Shown here piece after piece: positions 22,946-31,139 of a DNA stretch of 35,661 nucleotides; the stretch's first letter is position 1; every line of letters begins with the position of its first letter. The DNA is from Pseudomonadota bacterium (GTDB lineage Bacteria; Pseudomonadota; Alphaproteobacteria; RF32; CAG-239). The stretch spans positions 1 through 35,661 of the forward strand of contig JAHALQ010000022.1 in the NCBI GenBank assembly GCA_018362935.1, given 5' to 3'. The position numbers and the translations under genes were made by a program. Below the pieces are notes generated by a model that saw only the letters and a program-made list of their open reading frames with translations, made no database searches and was not told the DNA's origin.

Positions 22946-23620
22946 TTATTTGCCGACAGCCAGCAGGCTGTCAATTTTCTTGGCAACAGCTTCTATCGCC
23001 CCGGTTCCGTCGACGCAGCGCAGCAATCCTTCCTTCTCAAAATAAGGAATTGTCGGATATGTCAGCGCCCGGTAATTGACGAGTCGGTTTTGAACCGTCG
23101 TTTTATTGTCGTCGATTCTCCGGTAAAACTCCGTGCCGCCGCAATTATCGCAGACGCCGTATACTTTGGGCTTTTGATACTTGTCATGATAGCCTTGGCC
23201 GCATTTCATGCAGGCATAACGCCCGAGAATACGCTCCATGATAATCTCGTCAGGCACCTGAATTTCAATGACGGCATCAAGCGTAATCCCTTTTTTCGCC
23301 AGCATTTCATCCAAAACCTGCGCCTGCGGCAGCGTTCTCGGAAACCCGTCAAGAATAAACCCGTTTTTGCAGTCGTCCTCATCGATTCTTTTGGACAGCA
23401 TCTTAATAATCATCTCGTCGGGAACCAGATTTCCGCCGTCAATCAAGGCTTTGATTTCCAATCCCAGCGGGGTGCCTTTGGCCGCTTCCGCACGCAGCAT
23501 TTCGCCGGTTGACAAATGCGGAATGGCAACCCTTTCTTTCAGCAAACGGGCCTGCGTACCCTTGCCGCAGCCGGGCGCACCGGTTAAAACAATATGCAGG
23601 CCCAATCCGTTTTGATTCAT
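22946..23620 (-). CDS. adk: Adenylate kinase with zinc-type lid
   Basis: Adk equilibrates ATP, ADP and AMP. The 224 residues have the P-loop GAPGCGKGT (14-22), the AMP-site motif DGFPRT (91-96) and a long lid. The lid carries four cysteines (137, 140, 157, 160 in CMKCG and CDNCGG), a structural zinc site. Its place between secY and rpsM is typical of alphaproteobacteria. The ATG starts one base after the secY stop. Confidence 0.97.
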   Translation of the reverse strand: MNQNGLGLHIVLTGAPGCGKGTQARLLKERVAIPHLSTGEMLRAEAAKGTPLGLEIKALIDGGNLVPDEMIIKMLSKRIDEDDCKNGFILDGFPRTLPQAQVLDEMLAKKGITLDAVIEIQVPDEIIMERILGRYACMKCGQGYHDKYQKPKVYGVCDNCGGTEFYRRIDDNKTTVQNRLVNYRALTYPTIPYFEKEGLLRCVDGTGAIEAVAKKIDSLLAVGK

Positions 23621-23621
23621 C

Positions 23622-24971
23622 TTAACGTCTCTTTCTGTTTGCCAAAGAAGCTTTTTTAATCAGGGATTCATACTGGTAAGCAATCAAATGTGACTGTACT
23701 TGCGTCACAAAATCCATCGTCACCTGAACCACGATGAGCAGTGTCGTGCCGCCCAAAACAAACGGAACCGACAGTTTGCTGATCAGGACTTCCGGCAGAA
23801 TGCACAGGCCGACCAGATAAACCGCACCGACCACCGTCAGACGGGTAATCACATAATCCAGATATTCGGCCGTATTCTTGCCCGGACGGATACCGGCGAC
23901 AAAACCGCCGTGCTTTTTAAGGTTTTCAGCAGTTTCCTCCGGATTAAACACAATCGCCGTGTAAAAGAATGCGAAAAATGCAATCAGAAAAGCATACAAT
24001 GCCAGGTATAACGGCTGGCCGTGTCCCAGCATCTGGCTGAGTGTCTGAACCCATACCGGGCCGTTTTCGGCGCTGAAATTGGCAATCGTAATCGGCAGCA
24101 GCAGCAGCGACGAAGCAAAGATCGGCGGAATAACGCCGGTCGGGTTAATTTTCAACGGCAAATGCGAGCTTTCCGAAGCCCCCATACGTCCCATAACCTG
24201 ACGCTTGGGATACTGGATAACAATCTTGCGCTGGGCTCTTTCAACAAAAACAATCAGGTAAATCAAACCTAAAACCATTGCCAACAGCATCAGGATAACC
24301 GGAGCCGACATTGAGCCGACACGTCCCAGCTCAAAAGTCTGAGCCAAAGCGGCCGGGATATTGGCAATAATACCGACGGTAATAATCAGCGACGAACCGT
24401 TGCCGACGCCGCGCGCCGTAATCTGCTCGCCGAGCCAGACGATAAACATCGTGCCGCCGACCAGCGATACAATGGTTGTAAACTTGAAAATAAATCCGGG
24501 CATAACCACCGCCGACAAACCGGCAGAACCGGTCATGCTTTCCAGACCGACGGCAATACCGTATCCCTGGACGATTGTAATCAAAACCGTCAGATAGCGG
24601 GTATACTGGGTTACTTTGCGATGCCCCGCCTCGCCGTCCTTTTTCAGGGCCTGCAGCGACGGTACCACCGACTGGCCGAGCTGGATAATAATCGATGCCG
24701 AAATATAAGGCATAATGTTGAGGGCAAAAATAGTCATACGCTCCAGCGCGCCACCCGCAAACATGTTAAACATTCCCAATATTCCGCCCGAATTGCGCGC
24801 AAATATTTCCGCAAGAATTTTCGGATCAATTCCGGGCAGAGGAATAAATGTGCCCAGACGGAACACAATCAAAGCCAGGATTGTGAACCACAGTCTTTTT
24901 TTCAGTTCTTCTGCTTTGCCGAAGGCAGACACATCCATATTGGCTGCCATTTTCTCTGCAAGTGAAACCAT
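23622..24971 (-). CDS. secY: Preprotein translocase subunit SecY
   Basis: The channel-forming subunit of the Sec translocon, 449 residues with ten membrane helices. Landmarks are FRLGTFIPLPGIDPKIL near the first helix, the plug region NSGGILGMFNMFAGGALERM, GERGVGNGSSLII-like EQITARGVGNGSSLIITVG, the cytosolic loop PKRQVMGRMGASESSHLPLK, and FYTAIVFNPEETAENLKKHG, which contacts ribosome and SecA. It follows rplO, with a nested palindrome (25007-25069) in between, and precedes adk. Confidence 0.98.
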   Translation of the reverse strand: MVSLAEKMAANMDVSAFGKAEELKKRLWFTILALIVFRLGTFIPLPGIDPKILAEIFARNSGGILGMFNMFAGGALERMTIFALNIMPYISASIIIQLGQSVVPSLQALKKDGEAGHRKVTQYTRYLTVLITIVQGYGIAVGLESMTGSAGLSAVVMPGFIFKFTTIVSLVGGTMFIVWLGEQITARGVGNGSSLIITVGIIANIPAALAQTFELGRVGSMSAPVILMLLAMVLGLIYLIVFVERAQRKIVIQYPKRQVMGRMGASESSHLPLKINPTGVIPPIFASSLLLLPITIANFSAENGPVWVQTLSQMLGHGQPLYLALYAFLIAFFAFFYTAIVFNPEETAENLKKHGGFVAGIRPGKNTAEYLDYVITRLTVVGAVYLVGLCILPEVLISKLSVPFVLGGTTLLIVVQVTMDFVTQVQSHLIAYQYESLIKKASLANRKRR

Positions 24972-25006
24972 TGTTTGTCATCCTCGTATTTTCATTAAAA
25001 ACGAAA

Positions 25007-25069
25007 AGAACTTCTGCGCACCATGTTTATTATCCCGTGGGGATAATCCGATGACACCGCAGAAGTTCT
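25007..25069 (-). repeat. Nested palindrome between rplO and secY
   Basis: Outer 12-bp arms AGAACTTCTGCG (25007-25018) and CGCAGAAGTTCT (25058-25069) enclose an 11 by 11 internal loop and an inner stem TTATCCC (25030-25036)/GGGATAA (25040-25046). It lies directly after the rplO stop like the palindromic family elsewhere, but its centre differs. Minus-strand TTTTCGTTTTT follows, so partial termination is possible. Confidence 0.7.
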
Positions 25070-25077
25070 AAAAAAGC

Positions 25078-25533
25078 CTATTCGGCAATACTTACTTTGC
25101 CGCCTGCTTTTTCAACTGCGGCAACCGCAGCCTTGGAAGCAGAGTCAACTTTGATAACGACTTTAGAAGTAATCGCGCCGCGAGCCAGCAAACGGACACC
25201 GTCTAAGGTCTTGCTGACAATACCGGCAGATACCAAAGATTCAATGTTAATATCTTCAGCATTGACTTTTCCGGCATCGACGGCTTTTTGTATGGTGTCC
25301 AGATTAATAACGGCAAACTGTTTAGCAAACGGGTTTTTAAATCCGCGTTTGGGAAGTCTGCGGTAAATCGGCATCTGGCCGCCTTCAAATCCGTTAACGG
25401 CAACACCGGAACGGGACTTTTGGCCCTTTTGGCCGCGGCCGCCGGTCTTGCCTTTGCCGCTGCCGATACCTCTGGCAACGCGGGTGCGAGACTTTCTGGC
25501 GCCTTCATTGTCTTTAATTTCATTAAGTTTCAT
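25078..25533 (-). CDS. rplO: 50S ribosomal protein L15
   Basis: L15 is a late-assembly 23S rRNA-binding protein. Its 151 residues show the Gly/Arg-rich extension VARGIGSGKGKTGGRGQKGQ and the hallmark FEGGQMPIYRRLPKRGF; the C-terminal domain has VVIKVDSASKAAVAAVEKAG. AAGGTG precedes the ATG. The gap upstream (rpmD side) contains palindromic element copy 4, and the downstream gap the palindrome at 25007-25069. Confidence 0.97.
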   Translation of the reverse strand: MKLNEIKDNEGARKSRTRVARGIGSGKGKTGGRGQKGQKSRSGVAVNGFEGGQMPIYRRLPKRGFKNPFAKQFAVINLDTIQKAVDAGKVNAEDINIESLVSAGIVSKTLDGVRLLARGAITSKVVIKVDSASKAAVAAVEKAGGKVSIAE

Positions 25534-25560
25534 TTTTCTTCACCTTAATACTAACTGATA

Positions 25561-25665
25561 AAAGTTTGATAAGGAGGTGTGCTACGACGGAATTTTCGAA
25601 CGTGGTGTACATAATAGCTACACGAGAGAGAAAATTCCTAGTATGACACCTCCTTTGCAAACTTT
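25561..25665 (-). repeat. Palindromic 3'-end element, copy 4 (between rpmD and rplO)
   Basis: A 105-base nested palindrome. Arms are AAAGTTTG (25561-25568)/CAAACTTT (25658-25665), AAGGAGGTGT (25571-25580)/ACACCTCCTT (25646-25655) and GGAATTTTC (25589-25597)/GAAAATTCC (25630-25638). The centre GTGTA (25605-25609), loop CATAATAGC, TACAC (25619-25623) resembles the cores of copies 1-3 but is more diverged. It starts four bases after the rpmD stop on the minus strand and leaves rplO its own ribosome-binding site. Confidence 0.72.
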
Positions 25666-25668
25666 AAC

Positions 25669-25854
25669 TTATTCTTCGATGCGAACGAGGTGCTCAACCT
25701 TCTTCACCATTCCGCGGATAGAAGGAGTGTCTTCCAAAACGACGGTTTTGTTCATTTTGTTCAGACCAAGACCGACCAAAGTCGCTCTCTGGGCAGCCGG
25801 GCGCCCGATGGCGCTGCGAACCTGAGTAACTTTAATAGTTTTTTTATCAGCCAT
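25669..25854 (-). CDS. rpmD: 50S ribosomal protein L30
   Basis: L30 is a small 23S rRNA-binding protein. The 61 residues show the whole family pattern: IKVTQVRSAIGRPAAQRATL, GLGLNKMNKTVVLED and IRGMVKKVEHLVRI. It starts three bases after the rpsE stop, and is followed by palindromic element copy 4 before rplO. Confidence 0.96.
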   Translation of the reverse strand: MADKKTIKVTQVRSAIGRPAAQRATLVGLGLNKMNKTVVLEDTPSIRGMVKKVEHLVRIEE

Positions 25855-25857
25855 GTC

Positions 25858-26427
25858 TTAAGCCTCCTCTACGCTGAGTTTCGCGCTGTTGGTGTTCTCG
25901 CGGCGGCTGACAATATCACCGACTTTTTTGCCGCGTTTGGCAGCAACCATGCGAGGTGAGTTAATGCCTTCCAAAGCGTTGAAAGTTGCTTTAATCATAT
26001 TATAGGGATTGTTTGAACCCATTGATTTGGCAACAACGTCCTGAACACCCAAAACTTCAAAAATAGCGCGCATCGGGCCGCCGGCGATAACGCCGGTACC
26101 GGCAGGAGCTGTTCTCAGATAAACCTTACCGGCGCCGAAACGGCCGGCAATATCATGATGCAGTGTTCTGCCTTCGCGCAGCGGAATGCGAACCATATTT
26201 CTTTTGGCTTCGTTGGTAGCCTTGGTAATAGCCTCGGGAACTTCCGAAGCCTTGCCCGAACCGTAACCGGCGCGGCCTTTCTGGTCGCCGACAACGACGA
26301 CGGCGGCGAAAGACATAGTGCGGCCGCCTTTAACGGTCTTGGCTACGCGGTTGATATGAACCAGTTTTTCAACCAATTCATCTTTCTTTTCAGTCTTATT
26401 ATTACGACGATCTGTTTGTTGTGTCAT
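25858..26427 (-). CDS. rpsE: 30S ribosomal protein S5
   Basis: S5 takes part in mRNA helicase activity and decoding accuracy. Its 189 residues contain the N-terminal double-stranded-RNA-binding-like fold (VVGDQKGRAGYGSGKASEVP) and the C-terminal domain (GVIAGGPMRAIFEVLGVQDV, SNNPYNMIKATFNAL). The N terminus (TQQTDRRNNKTEKKDELVEK) and the tail are longer than in E. coli (167 residues). It lies between rplR and rpmD. Confidence 0.97.
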   Translation of the reverse strand: MTQQTDRRNNKTEKKDELVEKLVHINRVAKTVKGGRTMSFAAVVVVGDQKGRAGYGSGKASEVPEAITKATNEAKRNMVRIPLREGRTLHHDIAGRFGAGKVYLRTAPAGTGVIAGGPMRAIFEVLGVQDVVAKSMGSNNPYNMIKATFNALEGINSPRMVAAKRGKKVGDIVSRRENTNSAKLSVEEA

Positions 26428-26440
26428 TTTTCTTCAACTC

Positions 26441-26803
26441 CTAGAATTTCAAGCCGGCTTCGCGAGCGGCATCAGCCAAAGCTTTGACACGGCCGTGATA
26501 AATATATCCGCCTCTGTCAAAGATAACTTCGCTTACACCCGACTTAACGGCACGCTCGGCGACAATCTTACCGATGAAGCTTGCAGCTTCGACAGTTGAA
26601 GACTTTTTAACGTTTTCTCTGACTTCCTTATCCAGAGTGGAAGCCGAAACAACGGTGGCACCTTTGGCATCGTCGATAACCTGAGCATAAATATGCTTGC
26701 CGCTGCGGAAAACGGACAATCTCATTTTCCCGTTGGCAGCTTTCTTAAGAGCAGACCGGATGCGGCCTTTTCTCTTTTCAAACAATTCTCTTGGCGTATT
26801 CAT
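26441..26803 (-). CDS. rplR: 50S ribosomal protein L18
   Basis: L18 anchors 5S rRNA in the central protuberance with L5. The 120 residues begin with FEKRKGRIRSALKKAANGKM and carry LSVFRSGKHIYAQVIDDAKG and FDRGGYIYHGRVKALADAAR, the family signatures. The spacing to its neighbours is 12-13 bases. Confidence 0.97.
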   Translation of the reverse strand: MNTPRELFEKRKGRIRSALKKAANGKMRLSVFRSGKHIYAQVIDDAKGATVVSASTLDKEVRENVKKSSTVEAASFIGKIVAERAVKSGVSEVIFDRGGYIYHGRVKALADAAREAGLKF

Positions 26804-26815
26804 TTAAAATTTTCC

Positions 26816-27352
26816 TTATTTCTTCTTGCCTTCTTTACGACGTACCTGTTCGCCGGCATACTTAACGCCTTTGCCTTTATACGGCTCGGGTTTTCTGTAT
26901 TCGCGAAGCTCGGCAGCCATTTGGCCGACAAGTTGTTTATCTGCACCAGAGATACTAATCTGTGTGGGAGAAGCGCAGGTAACTTTAAGGCCTTTCGGGG
27001 TTTCGACGACAACATCGTGCGAGAAGCCCAAAGACATGACCAGTTTGTTACCTTCAACGCGTGCTTTGTAACCAACACCAATCAGCTCTAATTCTTTTGT
27101 AAAGCCTTCACTGACGCCTTTAACAATAACGTTAATGTTGGCTCTGGTCGTTCCCCACAAAGCGCGAGCCTCTTTGGACTCGGACTTCGGAGCAACAACG
27201 ACATGATTGCCGTCGAGTTTAACATCGACATGGGCAGCGTCATAGCTGTGGCTCAGTTCGCCCAGCTTGCCTTTGGCTGTAACCATACCGTTTTCAACAG
27301 CAACGTTAACGCCTTCAGGGACGATAACCGGATTCTTACCAATTCTAGACAT
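26816..27352 (-). CDS. rplF: 50S ribosomal protein L6
   Basis: L6 lies near the factor-binding site of the large subunit. Its 178 residues form two similar domains. The end has the hallmark PEPYKGKGVKYAGEQVRRKE, and the start MSRIGKNPVIVPEGV is canonical. It lies between rpsH and rplR with short gaps. Confidence 0.98.
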   Translation of the reverse strand: MSRIGKNPVIVPEGVNVAVENGMVTAKGKLGELSHSYDAAHVDVKLDGNHVVVAPKSESKEARALWGTTRANINVIVKGVSEGFTKELELIGVGYKARVEGNKLVMSLGFSHDVVVETPKGLKVTCASPTQISISGADKQLVGQMAAELREYRKPEPYKGKGVKYAGEQVRRKEGKKK

Positions 27353-27364
27353 CCTTTTTCCCCC

Positions 27365-27763
27365 TTAAAATACTTGGCACAAAATTTCACCGCCGACATT
27401 GGCCTTGCGGGCTTCGTTATCGCTCATAACGCCTTGCGGAGTAGAGATAATCGAAATACCCAAACCGTTGTATACTCTCGGCAAATCTTTAACGCTCGAG
27501 TATACTCTGCGGCCCGGAGTCGAAACGCGGTAAATTTCAGTAATAACAGAAGTACCTTCATGATACTTCAACTTAATGCGGAGTTCGTCAATTCCGGCAC
27601 GAACGTTGGCTTTTTCATAGCCAAGAATGTAACCTTCTTTTTTCAGAACTTCGAGTACATTTTCACGCAAGCGAGAAGCAGGTGATACAACTTCACTTTT
27701 CTTCGCTCTTTGTGCGTTTCTAATGCGTGTGAGCATATCGCCCAAAGGATCAGACATAGACAT
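27365..27763 (-). CDS. rpsH: 30S ribosomal protein S8
   Basis: S8 is a primary 16S rRNA binder and in E. coli the repressor of the spc operon. Its 132 residues start MSMSDPLGDMLTRIRNAQRA and end with the conserved VYNGLGISIISTPQGVMSD region. It lies between rpsN and rplF. Confidence 0.98.
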   Translation of the reverse strand: MSMSDPLGDMLTRIRNAQRAKKSEVVSPASRLRENVLEVLKKEGYILGYEKANVRAGIDELRIKLKYHEGTSVITEIYRVSTPGRRVYSSVKDLPRVYNGLGISIISTPQGVMSDNEARKANVGGEILCQVF

Positions 27764-27776
27764 ATTCTTCTGCCTC

Positions 27777-28082
27777 CTACCAGCTTGATTTTACTAAACC
27801 GGGAATTTCGCCGAAGCTAGCCATATCTCTGAGTTCGATACGAGCCAGGCCGAATTTCCGATAAACACCACGAGAACGTCCGGTAACTTTGCAGCGATTA
27901 CGGAAGCGAATCTTTGCAGAGTTGCGCGGCATCTCAGCCAATTTCAGAGTAGCTTGGAATCTCTCTTCGGGAGAGATGGTTTTATCCATAACTATCTCTT
28001 TGAGCTTTGCACGGCGGGAAGCGAACTTCTCAGCCATCTTAGCTCTTTTCAAGTTTCTAAAAACTGAACTTGTTTTTGCCAT
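27777..28082 (-). CDS. rpsN: 30S ribosomal protein S14 (long, zinc-free form)
   Basis: S14 helps assemble the 30S head. The 101-residue length and the absence of paired CxxC motifs mark the zinc-independent form. FRNRCKVTGRSRGVYRKFGL and ELRDMASFGEIPGLVKSSW are the signatures. It lies between rplE and rpsH. Confidence 0.97.
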   Translation of the reverse strand: MAKTSSVFRNLKRAKMAEKFASRRAKLKEIVMDKTISPEERFQATLKLAEMPRNSAKIRFRNRCKVTGRSRGVYRKFGLARIELRDMASFGEIPGLVKSSW

Positions 28083-28096
28083 AGTAAAATCTCCAC

Positions 28097-28636
28097 CTAT
28101 TTCTTGTAAGGAAAGTTGAAGCCGGTGAGAAGAGCTTTCGCTTCTTCGTCGCTTTTGGCTGAAGTGCAGATGCAGATATCCATACCTCTGACGTTTTCAA
28201 CTTTGTCATAATTAATTTCAGGGAAAATAATCTGCTCTTTGATACCAAAGGCGAAATTGCCTCTTCCGTCAAAGTTTTTGCCCTGAACGCCGTGGAAGTC
28301 TCTAACCCGTGGCAAAGCCATATTGATAAGTCTTTCAAGAAACTCATACATTCTGGTAGAACGTAAGGTAACTTTGCAGCCAATCGGCATGCCTTCTCTC
28401 AGTTTGAAGGTCGCGATTGATTTGCGGGCTTTGGTAACAACCGGTTTCTGACCGGCAATCAAAGCCAGCTCGTCAACGGCATTGTTAAGTTTTTTCTTAT
28501 CGGTAACGGCATCGCCGACGCCGATATTCAAAACAATTTTCGTCAATTTCGGAATCTCATGTGGGTTGGTGTAACCGAATTTCTCCACAAGAGATTTTTT
28601 TATGACGTCATTGTATAAAGTTTCGAAATTTGCCAT
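28097..28636 (-). CDS. rplE: 50S ribosomal protein L5
   Basis: L5 binds 5S rRNA and contacts the P-site tRNA. Its 179 residues include NPHEIPKLTKIVLNIGVGDA, RKSIATFKLREGMPIGCKVT and FPEINYDKVENVRGMDICIC. The start codon and spacing (11-14 bases to each neighbour) are ordinary. Confidence 0.98.
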   Translation of the reverse strand: MANFETLYNDVIKKSLVEKFGYTNPHEIPKLTKIVLNIGVGDAVTDKKKLNNAVDELALIAGQKPVVTKARKSIATFKLREGMPIGCKVTLRSTRMYEFLERLINMALPRVRDFHGVQGKNFDGRGNFAFGIKEQIIFPEINYDKVENVRGMDICICTSAKSDEEAKALLTGFNFPYKK

Positions 28637-28647
28637 AAATTTTTCTC

Positions 28648-28962
28648 CTATTTATCGATTACTTCACCGGATTTACGAGCAACGCGCACTTTTTTACCGT
28701 CAACGATTTTGTAACCCACTTTGGTAGCTTTTCCGTCTTTGTTCATCAAAGCCACGTTAGAAACATTAATCGGCGCTTCTTTAGTAACGATACCGCCCGG
28801 GTTGGTCTGGCTGGGTTTGGTATGTCTTTTGACAAGGTTGATACCCTGAACCACAACTTTACCTTCGGTAGGCATAGCTTTTACTACTTCACCAGTTTTG
28901 CCTTTGTCGTCACCCGACAAAATTACAACTTGGTCACCCTTTTTTACTTTTAATTTAGGCAT
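28648..28962 (-). CDS. rplX: 50S ribosomal protein L24
   Basis: L24 is an assembly-initiating 23S rRNA binder. The 104 residues contain the KOW motif KKGDQVVILSGDDKGKTGEV and GINLVKRHTKPSQTNPGGIV. The start overlaps the rplN stop by one base, so translation is probably coupled. Confidence 0.97.
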   Translation of the reverse strand: MPKLKVKKGDQVVILSGDDKGKTGEVVKAMPTEGKVVVQGINLVKRHTKPSQTNPGGIVTKEAPINVSNVALMNKDGKATKVGYKIVDGKKVRVARKSGEVIDK

Positions 28963-29330
28963 TATAATACCTCCGGTGCTAATGAAATAATTTTCATAAA
29001 CTTCTTCGCACGCAGTTCTCTGGTTACGGGGCCGAAGATACGGGTACCAATCGGCTCGCCGTCCTTGTTAATTAGAACCGCGGCGTTTTTGTCAAAGCGG
29101 ATAACGGATCCGTCTTTGCGTCTGATGTCCGAAGCCGTACGAACGATAACGGCCTTATGAACATCGCCTTTCTTAACACGACCTCTCGGAATAGCGTCTT
29201 TAATGGACACTACAATAACGTCGCCCACAGAGGCATGCATTCTCTTGGACCCGCCAAGAACCTTAATGCACTGCACCTGACGTGCGCCAGAGTTGTCGGC
29301 TACATCGAGGTTGGTTTGCATCTGTATCAT
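28962..29330 (-). CDS. rplN: 50S ribosomal protein L14
   Basis: L14 forms intersubunit bridges and binds 23S rRNA. Its 122 residues start MIQMQTNLDVADNSGARQVQ and have the conserved GDVIVVSIKDAIPRGRVKKG and FGPVTRELRAKKFMKIISLA. AAGGA precedes the ATG. It follows the broken rpsQ, whose remnant stop lies 18 bases upstream of the start, so its own translation signals are intact. Confidence 0.98.
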   Translation of the reverse strand: MIQMQTNLDVADNSGARQVQCIKVLGGSKRMHASVGDVIVVSIKDAIPRGRVKKGDVHKAVIVRTASDIRRKDGSVIRFDKNAAVLINKDGEPIGTRIFGPVTRELRAKKFMKIISLAPEVL

Positions 29331-29348
29331 TTTTTAATTCCTTTTCTC

Positions 29349-29440
29349 TTAGGCGTTATCAACGATTACAGTCCACTGACGACAACAGTCTTATCCTGTT
29401 TATCACTGACAACAACACCCTGAAGAATTCTCTTAGGCAT
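29349..29440 (-). pseudogene. rpsQ: 30S ribosomal protein S17, internally deleted remnant
   Basis: S17 is a primary 16S rRNA-binding protein, normally about 75-85 residues. Here a good ribosome-binding site (AGGAG) and ATG (29440) lead into MPKRILQGVVVSDKQDKTVV and VS, the canonical S17 N terminus, then GL and a stop (29366-29368). In another frame the following bases read WTVIVDNA and stop (29349-29351), the canonical S17 C terminus. So the two ends are joined directly and the middle is missing. The start-to-final-stop span is 92 bases; a complete gene of about 80 codons would need about 240, so about 148 bases are lost, not a multiple of three. The place between rpmC and rplN is where rpsQ belongs. 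The cause may be a real deletion or an assembly error. Confidence 0.85.
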
Positions 29441-29450
29441 AGTTTTTCTC

Positions 29451-29648
29451 CTAACTATTCTTCTTGCGCTCTGCAATGAGCGTGTTGATTTTTGCTACTT
29501 CACGACGAACGCTTCTTAATACAGCAGTATTTTGAAGTTGTCCAGTAGATTGTTGTACTCTCAGGTTAAATTGCTCTTTTTTCTTTTCCAGCAATTTCGC
29601 TTCGAGCTCATCAATACTCATCGAACGAAGATCTTTTGTTTTTACCAT
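29451..29648 (-). CDS. rpmC: 50S ribosomal protein L29
   Basis: L29 lies at the exit-tunnel opening, near where trigger factor and SRP dock. Its 65 residues form the two-helix pattern: DLRSMSIDELEAKLLEKKKE, QFNLRVQQSTGQLQNTAVLR and EVAKINTLIAERKK. It overlaps rplP by one base and is followed by the damaged rpsQ. Confidence 0.96.
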   Translation of the reverse strand: MVKTKDLRSMSIDELEAKLLEKKKEQFNLRVQQSTGQLQNTAVLRSVRREVAKINTLIAERKKNS

Positions 29649-30076
29649 TATTCTGCTCCCAGTTCTGAATTCAATTTTTTAACAAATTTGCTCTTCACCG
29701 GCAGTTTGGCAGCACCGAGTGCAAATGCGGAACGGGCCGTGGCTTCGTCAACGCCTTCGCATTCGAACATGATTCTGCCGGGTTTAACCCGAGCAACCCA
29801 GAACTCGACAGAGCCCTTACCTTTACCCATACGAACCTCAGCAGGTTTGTCTGAAACCGGAACGTCAGGGAAAATTCTAATCCATAATCTTCCGACCCTT
29901 TTCATCTCGCGGGTAATCGCACGACGGGCAGCCTCAATCTGGCGGGCAGTCACGCGCTCGGGAGTCAGAGCCTTCAAACCATATGAACCAAAACTTAATT
30001 CTGATCCGCCTTTAGCCAAGCCGTGGATGCGGCCTTTATGCTGTTTGCGGAACTTTAATCTTTTCGGACTTAACAT
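29648..30076 (-). CDS. rplP: 50S ribosomal protein L16
   Basis: L16 contacts A-site tRNA and organizes the peptidyl transferase centre. Its 142 residues begin MLSPKRLKFRKQHKGRIHGL and include RVGRLWIRIFPDVPVSDKPA and MGKGKGSVEFWVARVKPGRI. It overlaps the start of rpmC by one base. Confidence 0.97.
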   Translation of the reverse strand: MLSPKRLKFRKQHKGRIHGLAKGGSELSFGSYGLKALTPERVTARQIEAARRAITREMKRVGRLWIRIFPDVPVSDKPAEVRMGKGKGSVEFWVARVKPGRIMFECEGVDEATARSAFALGAAKLPVKSKFVKKLNSELGAE

Positions 30077-30088
30077 TTCACTTTATCC

Positions 30089-30757
30089 TTACTTTTGCTC
30101 GGCTAATTTCTTGTCTTGCGCCATCGGATCGTGAGCCATAATGTCGCCCTTGTAGATCCAGACTTTAACGCCGCAAGCGCCATAAGTTGTATGAGCCGTC
30201 GAAGTTGCGTAATCGATATCGGCGCGCAGGGTGTGCAGGGGCACGCGGCCTTCGCGGTAATATTCGGTTCTGGCAATTTCGGCACCGCCCAGACGGCCGG
30301 AGCAGGAAACCTTGATGCCTTCGGCGCCCAGACGCAGAGCAGACTGCATAACGCGTTTCATGGCGCGGCGGAAAGCAACGCGGCGTTCCAGCTGCTGCGC
30401 AACGCTGTCAGCAACCAGCTGAGCATCCAGCTCGGGTTTTCTGACTTCCAGAATATTGAGCTGAACTTCCGAAGAGGTCATCTTCTGAATTTCTTTTCTC
30501 AGACCGTCAATATCCTGGCCTTTTTTACCGATAACAACACCAGGTCTTGCCGAGTGAATTGTAACTCTGGCCTTTTTGGCGGGGCGTTCAACCACAATGC
30601 GGCTGATACCGGCCTGGGCCAATTTCTCTTTCAAGAATTCTTTAATTTTAACATCTTCGAGGAGATAGTCGGCGTATTTGTCGTCTGCATACCAACGAGA
30701 GTCCCAAGTACGGTTAACTCCCAAACGAAGACTGGTAGGATTTACTTTTTGTCCCAT
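30089..30757 (-). CDS. rpsC: 30S ribosomal protein S3
   Basis: S3 lines the mRNA entry tunnel with S4 and S5. The protein has 222 residues. The N-terminal KH domain has VVIGKKGQDIDGLRKEIQKM, and the C-terminal domain GRLGGAEIARTEYYREGRVP and DYATSTAHTTYGACGVKVWI. The frame is open nine codons further upstream, but the ATG at 30757 (MGQKVNPTSLRLG) has GGGGAG eight bases before it and is the canonical start. Confidence 0.97.
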   Translation of the reverse strand: MGQKVNPTSLRLGVNRTWDSRWYADDKYADYLLEDVKIKEFLKEKLAQAGISRIVVERPAKKARVTIHSARPGVVIGKKGQDIDGLRKEIQKMTSSEVQLNILEVRKPELDAQLVADSVAQQLERRVAFRRAMKRVMQSALRLGAEGIKVSCSGRLGGAEIARTEYYREGRVPLHTLRADIDYATSTAHTTYGACGVKVWIYKGDIMAHDPMAQDKKLAEQK

Positions 30758-30761
30758 TAAC

Positions 30762-31139
30762 TTACTCCCCGCGCTCTGCAACAACGATGGTCATGTTGGA
30801 GAAAGGCTTCAAAACCCGAGCCCCTCTGCCGCGGCCACGCGCATGCATACGTTTCATTACTAAACCTTTGCCCACGAAAGCTTCTTTTACAACAAGCTTA
30901 TCAATGTTCAACTGGTGGTTATTTTCAGCATTGGCGATTGCCGATTGCAAAACAGCCAAAGCAACTTTTGCGATTCTCTTCTTTGAAAAGCTCAGTTCGG
31001 CAACAGCCTTAGAAGCATTCAAACCGCGAATTGACTGGGCAACCAGGTTCAGCTTGCGAGGAGATGTGCGAATAGAATGGCAAACGGCCAAAGCCTCATT
31101 TGCTTCTACTCTTCTTGTGTCTTTAGACTTACTCATCAT
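30762..31139 (-). CDS. rplV: 50S ribosomal protein L22
   Basis: L22 lines the exit tunnel, with its loop near the constriction. The 125 residues include SIRTSPRKLNLVAQSIRGLN, ALAVLQSAIANAENNHQLN and GLVMKRMHARGRGRGARVLK. Two ATGs in a row (31139, 31136) are possible starts. The first overlaps the rpsS stop, suggesting coupling. Confidence 0.96.
   Translation of the reverse strand: MMSKSKDTRRVEANEALAVCHSIRTSPRKLNLVAQSIRGLNASKAVAELSFSKKRIAKVALAVLQSAIANAENNHQLNIDKLVVKEAFVGKGLVMKRMHARGRGRGARVLKPFSNMTIVVAERGE

Noticed and set aside
29349..29440. Programmed frameshift in rpsQ
   Set aside because: A frameshift would not restore the roughly 50 missing middle codons; the two ends are directly adjacent.
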